Of a stretch of 16,732 nt of DNA, positions 1 to 8,126 are shown piece after piece (position 1 is the first letter of the stretch; each line of letters begins with the position of its first letter). The DNA comes from Bryobacteraceae bacterium (GTDB taxonomy: Bacteria > Acidobacteriota > Terriglobia > Bryobacterales > Bryobacteraceae). The notes beneath the pieces were generated by a model. The model did no database searches. It saw only the letters and a program-made list of their open reading frames with translations, and had not been told where the DNA came from. The stretch is taken from the NCBI GenBank assembly GCA_014379815.1, contig JACMLA010000828.1, positions 1 to 16,732 of the forward strand, in the 5' to 3' direction. The position numbers and the translations under genes were made by a program.

Positions 1-1
1 A

Positions 2-1669
2 CCTCCAGACAATAAACCGGGGATCATCATTCTCGGCATGCACCGCAGCGGAACGTCGCTCATCGCTCAACTAGTTCACAGATGGGGCGCGTACGCCCAC
101 GAGGACGCGATGTTGCCGGGCGACGTGTGGAACCCGAACGGGTACATGGAGCCAGCACCGCTCGTGAGGTTCAACGACGAACTTCTTGGAATGCTCCAGT
201 CGCGCTGGAATGTTCCTCCCCATCGTTGCGACAAACCAATGCTTGCCGAGCTCGCGCTGCAGCCAGAGCTTCGCGCACGAGCGCAGGATCTGATCGGACC
301 GATGTTGGCCTGCGGTCGGCCATGGTTCTGGAAAGATCCTAGACTTGCCATCCTGCTGCCGTTCTGGAAACAACTCTGGGGCAAGGTCGTGTATATCATT
401 CCAGTGCGCGAGCCTGGTGACATTGCTATATCGCTTGGGAGACGGGATGGTTTCTCTATGCGGACATCCCTTGTCCTTTGGCACAGGTACATGTCGGCGC
501 TTGTTGAGGATCGTGACGTACTAACGTCCTCGGGGATGTTTTTGCGCTTTGAAGACCTGCTGTCTGACCCCATCACCGCGTGCCGGCGGATTGCCCATTT
601 TCTCGATCTGCAGCTAGGAAACCCAGATCCGAAATCCGACGACCTGGCGCAACTCATGGCGGCGGCTGTCGAGGAGAAACTCTGGAGAAGTCGCAGCGAC
701 TTTCCGTTGTGGGAGAATCCCCTGGCAAGCGAGGCCGAGAGATCGTTGTACGCGACGCTACTCCGACTGACAAAAGGCGATTCCACACCTTCCGGGAATT
801 TCCCGCCGGAGCCACATTGGAGGGAGGTCCTTATTGCTGAGGACCTGATGCAGCGAACCGGTGTGATGAGTGCCGTGTGCAAGGTCTACTGGAGCGACTT
901 GCATGCTGAATTCTGTGCAGAGCAAAGCAATTCGGTCCCCCTCACCATGGACGGGTCGCCTCAGCACGTTAGAGTTTCCATCCCCCCCTGGCAGAGTTTC
1001 GGTACAACTAAACTCCGTGTCGACTTTGTAGATCGTCCGGCAATTGTTTGGCTGACTGCGATGGAGTTGACCGATAGCGAGGAGAACGTGATCTGGGCCT
1101 GGGACCGTCGAGTCGATTCGATTGTAAGCCTGGCGCAGAACGATGTCGCTTCATGTAACTCGCTGTGTGGAGAGAGTGGCTGCGTCCTGCAACTGAATGG
1201 CTATGATCCGTGGATCGTAATTGTCCTGGATTTCACCCAGTCCGCAGCGTTAAAAGATGGCGCTGGTTTCGCCATGGAATGCTCCTGCTCTGCGTCCGTC
1301 GCGTTTGTTCTGGACGCCCAGAACGCGCTAATCCGACACACTACGGATCGTTTGCAAAGACTTGAAGGCCGACAAACCGAGATGTTCGGCGAGCTCCGGG
1401 AAAGATTACGCGAAGTTGAAAGTTTAAAAGTTGTGCCACAGTCTGCACCGCATGAGAACGAATGTGTGATCATGCCGTCGATCGATCGCCTGCAACAGCT
1501 TGAAGCAGCGCAGATTGAACTTTGTCAAACTGTTCACAACATTGTGAACAGCAGGTCATGGAAGACGTTAGTGGCTGTAGGAGGGCTAATGCTACGCCTG
1601 AGGATGGCGACCGTGAACTCAGTTACGGCTGTCCACCGGTTGCTGGGGAGACCGAAGAACAGGGTGTAG
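2..1669 (+). CDS. Sulfotransferase with beta-domain, coiled coil and SRSW tail (5' end missing)
   Basis: This gene probably transfers sulfate from PAPS to a glycan or other hydroxyl acceptor. The frame is open to the window edge: the codons before the ATG at 38 read PPDNKPGIIILG and complete the 5'-phosphosulfate-binding motif IIILGMHRSGTSL. The ATG at 38 is therefore internal, and only a few codons are probably missing. Counting from the first visible codon, WKDPR lies near 110 and the 3'-phosphate-binding segment PVREPGDIAISL near 134, both typical of bacterial sulfotransferases. Residues about 292-435 look like a beta-sandwich (LRVDFVDRP, VIWAWD). Residues about 445-515 form heptad-like coiled coil. 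The end (about 516-555) carries NSRSWKTL followed by a hydrophobic/basic helix. The gene converges on the minus-strand operon. Domain assignment is firm; the acceptor is unknown, with a surface polysaccharide inferred from context. Confidence 0.85.
   Translation, partial: PPDNKPGIIILGMHRSGTSLIAQLVHRWGAYAHEDAMLPGDVWNPNGYMEPAPLVRFNDELLGMLQSRWNVPPHRCDKPMLAELALQPELRARAQDLIGPMLACGRPWFWKDPRLAILLPFWKQLWGKVVYIIPVREPGDIAISLGRRDGFSMRTSLVLWHRYMSALVEDRDVLTSSGMFLRFEDLLSDPITACRRIAHFLDLQLGNPDPKSDDLAQLMAAAVEEKLWRSRSDFPLWENPLASEAERSLYATLLRLTKGDSTPSGNFPPEPHWREVLIAEDLMQRTGVMSAVCKVYWSDLHAEFCAEQSNSVPLTMDGSPQHVRVSIPPWQSFGTTKLRVDFVDRPAIVWLTAMELTDSEENVIWAWDRRVDSIVSLAQNDVASCNSLCGESGCVLQLNGYDPWIVIVLDFTQSAALKDGAGFAMECSCSASVAFVLDAQNALIRHTTDRLQRLEGRQTEMFGELRERLREVESLKVVPQSAPHENECVIMPSIDRLQQLEAAQIELCQTVHNIVNSRSWKTLVAVGGLMLRLRMATVNSVTAVHRLLGRPKNRV
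1530..1551. repeat. Perfect inverted repeat inside the sulfotransferase gene
   Basis: CTGTTCACA (1530-1538) and TGTGAACAG (1543-1551) are perfect complements separated by ACAT, giving a 9-bp stem with a 4-nt loop. It lies in codons for VHNIVNS at the junction between the coiled coil and the tail. No T-run follows, so it is not an intrinsic terminator. It could be chance, an mRNA hairpin or a protein-binding palindrome. Confidence 0.5.
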
Positions 1670-1684
1670 AAGAGAAAGAAAACA

Positions 1685-4348
1685 TCAATGTGCCTCAAAG
1701 GCACGTTTCCCGTTGACGATGAAAGGTGCAGGCAGAGATTCCCCGGCGTGGTTGAGCAGTGTGATGCGGACGCGGGCCGATGATGCGTAGAGGCTTGCCG
1801 GCACATTGGCGGTAAGCAAAGTGGGGCCACCATACGCCGTAATCAGGGGCGTGCCCGACCAGAGGACGATGGTATCCGGTGTCGCGTGGCTACACTCGAC
1901 CGCCAAAGCCGCTTCACCATCAGACTGGCTGTGAAAGCTTTCACCGGCTACGGTACTGGCAGGCATAAGCCGGTGAATTTCAGGAAGGTGAGGAAGAGCG
2001 ACTGGCGACGAAGATACGCCGTCGAAAAACTCATTCAAGGACAGGCGGTCTTGCGGAGATGGAGGCTGAACACCGGCGCGGGTTTTATGCGGCACCCAAT
2101 CCCGCTGCCACTTGGCCTCAAACGCTTGCTTGTTCTCGTGAAAAATGCGGAGGGACGCTCTTGAGGAAAGCTTACTGAAAGAGCCGTTTCCGAAATGATG
2201 AATGAAACAGTCTTCTGCAGTCACCGTGCGATATCCCGCCTGTTGGACTCGCAATGAAAAATCATCATCTTCGAACATGCCGACCTGGTAGCGCTCGTCG
2301 AGACCCCCGAGTCGGTCCCACAGTTGCCGTGAGATGACGCCGCAGAACAACGGCACAACCGGGACATCCATAACCGCGCCCTCATTCTGGAGGGCAAGAT
2401 GATCCGCGAATTGTTCCATCTGCTGACAGTTCCGATACGTGGTCCCGATCCTTGTTTGATTGCCCGAGAAGTTGGTAACCGGAGCCGTGAGTCCTATGGA
2501 AGGATCTTTTCGAAGCGGACGCAGCAGCCGCTCTATGGAGCCGCGAGTCAGAATCGTATCGGGGTTCAAAATCGCGAGGAACTCGCCACGTGACTCACGC
2601 ACACCAATGTTGTTACCAGCTGCAAAACCAGTGTTCCTATCCAGCAACACTAATCGGATGCGGACGTCTTCGGTGGCGAGTGCCTCCAGTTCCACCCTTG
2701 TGTCATCTGTGGAGCCATTATCGACAAAGATAATCTCCATGTTTGGATAGGTTCCATTCCAGCGCACCGAATCGTGGAAACAGCGAACGAACTCCGCACT
2801 GTTGTAAGTGAGAACAATCAGTGACACAAGCGGAAATCCATCCCGGATCGCGGAATCGATAGTCTCGAAACGTTGCGCCCAGGTATTTGCCCGCGCGAAG
2901 TCGATCCGCTTCTGGCGCAGTGCCTCCGAGTCGTCATGCAGTGCCGCATCCGTTTGCGCAACAAACTGGCCTGGAGTGCTGGCGAGATAAACGATGTCAT
3001 CGTACTGGAGTAGCTCCGGCATTGGGCTGCAGATAACCGGCTTACCCTGCGAGAGATACTCATAGAGCTTCACCGGGTCGACCGCGCGAGTGAGCTTTGT
3101 TACCAGGAACGGAATCAAACAAGCGTCAAAGTTACGCAGGTACGAGGGAATATCCCTGTAGGGCTTCTCTCCTAGGAAATGCACATTGGGCAGGGACTTG
3201 AGCGGCAGCATGTTGCCACTATGAACGTGCCCGATGATCACCAGGCTGTAGTTGGGACGCTGTTTCGCAATCTCGGCTACCGCCTGGATGTCGAACCAGT
3301 CGGCAATGGCCCCGTAGTAACCCACGACAGGACGCGGCAGACTTGCCAGCAATTTCTCGTCTGAAGGAGCACTATGGAAGAAATCGAAATCTGTTCCATT
3401 GGGGACTAAAGCAACTCGTTTGGAACTTTGGGCATGACGCTCCATCAGAGCCGTGGCAGTGACCAGAAGCAAGTCGGCTTCACGAACCAGGGATCGTTCG
3501 TCGGCGAGATTGGCTTCGCTGATCAAAGGCTCGGTTGGCCAGTTCTGCCAGTCGTCCATGCAGTCGTACACGACAGGTGCGCCGGTGAGCACCTTGAGCG
3601 CGGTCCCGAGTTTCCTCCAGAAAGGAAACTGAATGAACACGCAAGCTTCGGCAATGGCGGCATCGGACCACAATCGCCGGATGCTGAGTGCAAGTGTTTC
3701 CGCATTCTCCGGTGATAAGGATCCTGTATACACGTGAAGCTTAGGCCCTCGCAGGTTTACTTCCCAGATGTTGTTGCGGACGGGTGAGATTTCGTAAGCG
3801 TGAGATGACGCGGAGGACAACATACGTGACGGGCTGACCCAAAACACACGATGTCCGGCCCGGGCAAACTGCATTGCTAGTTGCTGTGGTCGCTGGAATC
3901 GAAATTCGAAGTCGAAGATAGGCAACATAACGACATCGTATTGATGGGCGGAGGCCCGGGATTGTGCGACCGGTTCTGCGGAGGACGTTAGGGAGAGAGG
4001 CGCACTGGCGGTGGCTCGAAGTGCTGTCTCAGGCATAAAGTCCCGGATATCGGGAAAGGTCAGGTCGTAAGCTACAAGGCCGGCATTGCCTTTTGGCAGG
4101 TCGCCAAGCACCCATTGGAGAAACTCGCCTTTACCGCGCCAACCGCGACAAAGGAGAAGCGTGTAGGCCTTGCGAATCGCCAGCATGACCTGCCAGGCGC
4201 GCTGGTTACGGTACTCCAGAATTTGCCGTTCCAGGCGCTGTTGATATGCCTGGATACCTGCCGTCAATTCCCTGACCTGGAAATCCAGCTCATTCTGAGC
4301 ATTGGCCGCCTGCTTTCGGGCTAATTGTTCGTGTTTCGCGACGTTCAT
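1685..4348 (-). CDS. Two-headed glycosyltransferase (GT4-like + GT2) with N-terminal coiled coil and C-terminal IPT/TIG-like domain
   Basis: The 887-aa protein has four parts. Residues 1-60 are coiled-coil-like and lead into a QRAWQVMLAIRK segment. Residues about 138-500 are a GT-B glycosyltransferase (FEFRFQRPQQLA at 147, GYYGAIADWFDI at 343, DPVKLYEYLSQGKPV at 424). Residues about 507-755 are a GT2 (GT-A) domain with VSLIVLTYN, FVDNGSTDDT at 541, NPDT at 595 as the DXD-like site, and FEDDDF at 692. Residues about 785-885 match the IPT/TIG repeat pattern (PASTVAG, VLWSGTPL, LTANVPASL, FIVNGK). Two catalytic heads suggest it adds two sugars in succession to one surface glycan. It is the last gene of the operon, starting 22 bp after the preceding stop with no clear Shine-Dalgarno sequence. 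The GT4-like half is a close paralogue of the gene at 6894-8126. Sugar specificities cannot be read from the sequence. Confidence 0.9.
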   Translation of the reverse strand: MNVAKHEQLARKQAANAQNELDFQVRELTAGIQAYQQRLERQILEYRNQRAWQVMLAIRKAYTLLLCRGWRGKGEFLQWVLGDLPKGNAGLVAYDLTFPDIRDFMPETALRATASAPLSLTSSAEPVAQSRASAHQYDVVMLPIFDFEFRFQRPQQLAMQFARAGHRVFWVSPSRMLSSASSHAYEISPVRNNIWEVNLRGPKLHVYTGSLSPENAETLALSIRRLWSDAAIAEACVFIQFPFWRKLGTALKVLTGAPVVYDCMDDWQNWPTEPLISEANLADERSLVREADLLLVTATALMERHAQSSKRVALVPNGTDFDFFHSAPSDEKLLASLPRPVVGYYGAIADWFDIQAVAEIAKQRPNYSLVIIGHVHSGNMLPLKSLPNVHFLGEKPYRDIPSYLRNFDACLIPFLVTKLTRAVDPVKLYEYLSQGKPVICSPMPELLQYDDIVYLASTPGQFVAQTDAALHDDSEALRQKRIDFARANTWAQRFETIDSAIRDGFPLVSLIVLTYNSAEFVRCFHDSVRWNGTYPNMEIIFVDNGSTDDTRVELEALATEDVRIRLVLLDRNTGFAAGNNIGVRESRGEFLAILNPDTILTRGSIERLLRPLRKDPSIGLTAPVTNFSGNQTRIGTTYRNCQQMEQFADHLALQNEGAVMDVPVVPLFCGVISRQLWDRLGGLDERYQVGMFEDDDFSLRVQQAGYRTVTAEDCFIHHFGNGSFSKLSSRASLRIFHENKQAFEAKWQRDWVPHKTRAGVQPPSPQDRLSLNEFFDGVSSSPVALPHLPEIHRLMPASTVAGESFHSQSDGEAALAVECSHATPDTIVLWSGTPLITAYGGPTLLTANVPASLYASSARVRITLLNHAGESLPAPFIVNGKRAFEAH
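1690..1704 (-). terminator. Weak candidate terminator of the minus-strand operon
   Basis: GTGCCT and AGGCAC form a 6-bp stem over a 3-nt loop across the last codons of the two-headed glycosyltransferase gene. Read on the minus strand, a T-rich stretch (TTTTCTTTCTCTTC) begins about 7-8 nt after the stem and runs through the 15-bp gap into the end of the convergent sulfotransferase gene. The stem is short and the T-tract is interrupted and offset, so this is only a possible terminator. Confidence 0.3.
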
Positions 4349-4354
4349 AACGCT

Positions 4355-4366
4355 CGAATCGATTCG
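4355..4366. repeat. 12-bp perfect palindrome in the intergenic gap
   Basis: CGAATCGATTCG fills most of the 22-bp gap between the GT-C gene and the two-headed glycosyltransferase gene. It sits where a ribosome-binding site would be expected, and none is visible there. It may be a coincidence of an AT/CG-alternating spacer. Confidence 0.35.
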
Positions 4367-4370
4367 TCTT

Positions 4371-6842
4371 TTACCTTCTCAGTGAGGCGCGTTCGACTAC
4401 CACGGTGTTCCCGTCATGCCCGCCTACTATTGCGACTCCGGCCGCGGCGCCAGGCGGAGCAATGAGCTTTGTCGAGTAGACCTTTGACGCCGGTCCACAG
4501 GAAACTGGCTCCAGTGAGACGTCTGTTATGGCTCCCGATTTATCGATCCAGTTCACTTGTAAGCGCAACTGCGTGCCCATCACCGGGCAGACTGCTGTCA
4601 GTGCATAGAGATAGCGCACGCCAGGTTGAGCCACAAAAGACTGCGAGATCGTATTCTTCTGGTTTACTTTAACTGCGCCTGCATCCACGGGGACGGCGCC
4701 GAATACGGACCATTGGACTACGCCGCTGTCGAACTCGCCATTGGTAAGGACTTCATTTTGATACTGGAGTTCGCTCGTAAGCTGGCGCGCCTGCCAGCCG
4801 CCACTTCCGAAGGCGGGAATTGTGTAGTCAGATAGAAACTGCTGCACTGGCCGGGGCAAGTTGTGTGTCATCTCGGGAGCCGCAAACCAGGTGATCCCAA
4901 GACCCCTCATTGTATCGAGGACCTCGCGGCCAGTGCCTGCGGTCTCTATCCGGGCTCTGAACGGCGCATGATGCCAGGTCAGGGTATAGGCAACGGCGGC
5001 TAGCCCGCCAATCTGATTGGTTCCGAGAAACGCGACGGGAGATCCATGCGCGGCGAGGTTTAGATACTCCGTCACCGGCGCAATAGGTCGAAATGCTCTC
5101 ATATACTGCTGGCGTAAGGTTTTGCCAGTGATGTCGGGCAAGAAAAATTGTTTGTGGTACCAGCCCGAAGCAGGCAACAGGTAGAGATTCAGCAGGGCCA
5201 ATACCGACATCGTCGTGAGGACGACACTTGTGAGAAGCTTCGAGTGTCGTGCGATCAACGGAAAGGCGCTCGCCGCCGCAATGACAAACAGCGGAAGTGT
5301 TGGATACAGGTATCGGATGTTAGCGCTGCCAAGGTATATGACTATTGAGGAGAAGAGCGCGACGGCTAGCGCGATTCTACAAGCGCGGTCGCAAACCAGC
5401 AAACACGCTGCAGCCCCAAGTGGAATCAGTATGAGGTAATGCAACCCCAGGCTTCCGTTTTGTGACTCGAGATACCGCCCGGAGTCGAAGGTGAGATCGT
5501 ACAGAGACGTCCACTTCAGGGGCTCGTGAAAAGGGGTTTGTTGAAGCACGCCTGGACCAGTTGAGAGGATCGGAACCGCTATCGGGTAGAGAGGGTTGCG
5601 TGTCTTTGTCCAGGCAGTCAAGTACGGTGGGATCCCAGCGGCCAGCAACAGAATGCCCCATCCGACAAAGTAAATGGCAAAGGACTTCCTGCTCTCGCGA
5701 CACACGCGGTAGAGTGCGGCGATCAAAAAAGCGCCCAGTATTACAACAGCGGGCAGCGACCCAAACTTCGTTTGAGCGGCGGTTCCCAGCAGTACTGCTC
5801 CAGCGTACAGTGTTCGGATGTTCGTAACCTTGACGACTACGATCGTCAGCGATGCAAACAGCCATAGCGCCAGGAAGTTGTCGATGAACATTGAGCCGGT
5901 GACAAGTTGTACTACGGGGCTGGAGAGGAAGGCGGTCGCCAGCAACAATCCGGTGGTGCGGCCGGCAATGGATCCGCCGAGTGCGACTAGGAGCGAGGCA
6001 AGAATCGTGAGGACGGCGAAGTTCAGCAGGCGGGCGGCGTCCTCACCTCCCAGTATGTGAAGACACGTGTATGCCCAATCTCCTGCCATGGGCATCGCGG
6101 CCCACGTGACTTGTGCCGTATCGAAGGGCCAGTAATGATTGGCCGACACGAATGCGGAGACATACAGGTGCATTGAAAGACCATCAAAGCTTACTTCGGG
6201 TTTCAGAGCGACCACAAGATGGGCTAGCAGAAAGAATCCCAGTAGAGCGCCAGCCGCCCATGCGCCCGGTGAGTCACGTCCGGGACCTCTGACCAGGCAC
6301 TGGGTCCACAATGTCGCATACTGCCTAATACTTCGCCAACGGGCAACTACTGGAGCCAGGATCAGGACCCAGTAGAGCGACGGGTAGTTAACAGGAACGT
6401 AGACTAAAAGTCCGGTGAGGCAAACGTAGACCGCCATTCCAGTCGTAAGCCGAATGCCCGCGTCTGCGAACTCGCCAAACTGAGTAACCTGATCCTTTAA
6501 GATCACATCCCCCACCACCTGCGATGCTGCCAGGAAGGCGATCAAGGTGGCTACAGCCCCTGCGCCGACCGAGATGATTGCAAAGAGTAAAGCTACCAGC
6601 GCACACACCGCGCCCAGCGCACGAGCACGTACAAGGAACACGGCCGCGGCGGTGAGAGCGTACCCTGTTGCGAACAGGATCAGGAGTTGCAGACCTCCCG
6701 ACGTCCACACTGGCTGCAGCAGGACTCCTGAGTAGATCAGCCCATAACTAATCACGCCTAGTGGAACGAGGACCATGAGCCACAAGACCGATAGTGAGGC
6801 TGATACCGGACCTGCCTGGGTGGGAAGTGTTGCGGACGACAT
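4371..6842 (-). CDS. Multi-spanning GT-C-type glycosyltransferase with C-terminal lectin-like domain
   Basis: The 823-aa integral membrane protein has roughly a dozen or more hydrophobic segments up to about residue 560, then a soluble tail. KPEVSFDGLSMHLY (214-227) in the loop after a membrane helix fits the acidic first-loop site of GT-C enzymes (PMT/ArnT/GT39-like), which transfer sugars from polyprenyl phosphates on the periplasmic face. FIDN at 319 and IRYLYPTLPLF at 509 also fit this group. From about 695 the protein is beta-rich and starts with LTNGEFDSGVVQW, resembling the opening of CBM4/9-like carbohydrate-binding modules (NGxF...W). I infer that the tail lies in the periplasm and may hold the acceptor glycan. 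It is co-transcribed with flanking glycosyltransferase genes, 51 bp after the upstream stop. No strong ribosome-binding site is seen. An O-antigen ligase or polymerase is less likely, because no Wzy/WaaL signature loop was recognised. Confidence 0.75.
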   Translation of the reverse strand: MSSATLPTQAGPVSASLSVLWLMVLVPLGVISYGLIYSGVLLQPVWTSGGLQLLILFATGYALTAAAVFLVRARALGAVCALVALLFAIISVGAGAVATLIAFLAASQVVGDVILKDQVTQFGEFADAGIRLTTGMAVYVCLTGLLVYVPVNYPSLYWVLILAPVVARWRSIRQYATLWTQCLVRGPGRDSPGAWAAGALLGFFLLAHLVVALKPEVSFDGLSMHLYVSAFVSANHYWPFDTAQVTWAAMPMAGDWAYTCLHILGGEDAARLLNFAVLTILASLLVALGGSIAGRTTGLLLATAFLSSPVVQLVTGSMFIDNFLALWLFASLTIVVVKVTNIRTLYAGAVLLGTAAQTKFGSLPAVVILGAFLIAALYRVCRESRKSFAIYFVGWGILLLAAGIPPYLTAWTKTRNPLYPIAVPILSTGPGVLQQTPFHEPLKWTSLYDLTFDSGRYLESQNGSLGLHYLILIPLGAAACLLVCDRACRIALAVALFSSIVIYLGSANIRYLYPTLPLFVIAAASAFPLIARHSKLLTSVVLTTMSVLALLNLYLLPASGWYHKQFFLPDITGKTLRQQYMRAFRPIAPVTEYLNLAAHGSPVAFLGTNQIGGLAAVAYTLTWHHAPFRARIETAGTGREVLDTMRGLGITWFAAPEMTHNLPRPVQQFLSDYTIPAFGSGGWQARQLTSELQYQNEVLTNGEFDSGVVQWSVFGAVPVDAGAVKVNQKNTISQSFVAQPGVRYLYALTAVCPVMGTQLRLQVNWIDKSGAITDVSLEPVSCGPASKVYSTKLIAPPGAAAGVAIVGGHDGNTVVVERASLRR

Positions 6843-6893
6843 CGTTAGAATGCGATCTGTTTGGTGTTGAGCGATTGCGCTTTTGGGATTCCG

Positions 6894-8126
6894 TCATCCT
6901 GCAACATGTTTGGGGTTCACCTTTGCCAGCCCCTCGCTAATGCGTCGGTAACGATCGGACCACGTCTGAGACGCCGCGAATTCACGTCTCCTGTCCGACC
7001 TTTCGAGGTCATTCTCAGCGACAGCGGAGTCAATCTGGACCACAAAATCTTCTTTGTCCATTGCAATATAAACGTGTTCCCGGCACGACTCCAGCTCCGG
7101 CAGCGCCGTTGCGACAACCGGTTTTCCACCGCTGAGGTATTCGTACAACTTTACTGGATCGGTAGCCTCGGTTACAGGGTTGATTCGGAACGGGATCAAG
7201 CAAGCATCGAAATGGTACAAGAACTCCGGCATAGTGACGTAAGGCTGCGCCCCGGGTAAGAAGACGTTCGACAGCTCCTTGAGACCATCAACATTGATGA
7301 AGGCTTCACCTACCAGCACGAAACTGTAAAAGGGACGCTTGCTAGCTGTATGGATAAGGAGATCGATATCGAACCAGTCGGCAATTGCGCCGTAGTAGCC
7401 CACAATTGGACGAGGGACGTCTGCCAGCAAAGGATTGGTTCGACAAAGTCCGCTATAGAATGCGTAGTCGACGCCGTTTCGCGCCAGAACTGCTCTTCGT
7501 CCACGTGCTGCCCATTTGCGTCTCAGCCGTTCCGCTGTGACGATCAACAGGTCGCAATTGTCGGCTAGCCGCGCCTCGGCTGCAACAACTGCGTTACCGA
7601 TGCCGCTGAAATTCTCCCATTCATCCATGCAATCGTACGCAACGGTCCAACCCCAGAGTCGCCTCGCCTCAAGTGCGATATCCGCCCACGATGGAATCAT
7701 CACATAGGCCACCGCATCCAGAATTTTGTAAGCCTCGCGCAAGTGGGCCAGCGACTCCAGCAGGCCGCTTCCAGCGTCAACAAGCCCGGTGTATACGTTG
7801 GGGAGGCTTGAACACGCAAGCTGAACCTCAAGAATGTTTTCAGCGATGATCTGAACACCAGGAACCGCCTCAGCTGGACCGGTCATGAATCGCGACACGC
7901 TAAGATAGAACACTCTATGTCCGTTCGCGGCGAACTGGGACATAATTTGCTGCGGTCGCTGATATCGAAACTCCCAGTCGATGATCGAGAACGAGATTAT
8001 ATCCACGCGGGAAGCAGTTCGAGGTGCTTCCGGATTGTCGTGAACCAGAGGCTCCACGGACAGAGTATCCCCACGGCAGCAATTAGCGGAAGACGCAGAA
8101 ACGTCTATCGGTCCAGCAGAATTCAT
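6894..8126 (-). CDS. GT4-like glycosyltransferase
   Basis: This is a single-domain GT-B glycosyltransferase (410 aa) that probably uses a nucleotide sugar in the cytoplasm. The N-terminal half contains DWEFRYQRPQQI (50-61) and NGHRVFYLSVSRFM; YDCMDEWENF lies near 164. The C-terminal half has GYYGAIADWFDI (243-254) and the donor-binding segment DPVKLYEYLSGGKPV (323-337). It aligns by eye with the N-terminal glycosyltransferase of the two-headed protein and more distantly with the protein at 10453-11799. The frame is open further upstream to an ATG at 8180, but the ATG at 8126 overlaps the stop of the oxygenase gene as ATGA. This indicates translational coupling, and no conserved residues are lost by starting there. 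The first 40 residues are poorly structured linker. Sugar and acceptor are unknown. Confidence 0.85.
   Translation of the reverse strand: MNSAGPIDVSASSANCCRGDTLSVEPLVHDNPEAPRTASRVDIISFSIIDWEFRYQRPQQIMSQFAANGHRVFYLSVSRFMTGPAEAVPGVQIIAENILEVQLACSSLPNVYTGLVDAGSGLLESLAHLREAYKILDAVAYVMIPSWADIALEARRLWGWTVAYDCMDEWENFSGIGNAVVAAEARLADNCDLLIVTAERLRRKWAARGRRAVLARNGVDYAFYSGLCRTNPLLADVPRPIVGYYGAIADWFDIDLLIHTASKRPFYSFVLVGEAFINVDGLKELSNVFLPGAQPYVTMPEFLYHFDACLIPFRINPVTEATDPVKLYEYLSGGKPVVATALPELESCREHVYIAMDKEDFVVQIDSAVAENDLERSDRRREFAASQTWSDRYRRISEGLAKVNPKHVAG

Noticed and set aside
38..40. ATG at 38 as the true start of the sulfotransferase
   Set aside because: The upstream codons in frame encode the hydrophobic strand IIILG that belongs to the sulfate-donor-binding motif, so the gene begins off the window.
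76..882. 268-codon open frame antisense to the sulfotransferase
   Set aside because: Serine/arginine-rich shadow of a gene with clear sulfotransferase motifs on the other strand.
5377..5865. 162-codon open frame on the minus strand within the GT-C gene
   Set aside because: Shifted-frame shadow of a long membrane-protein gene; the arginine-rich translation has no domain features.
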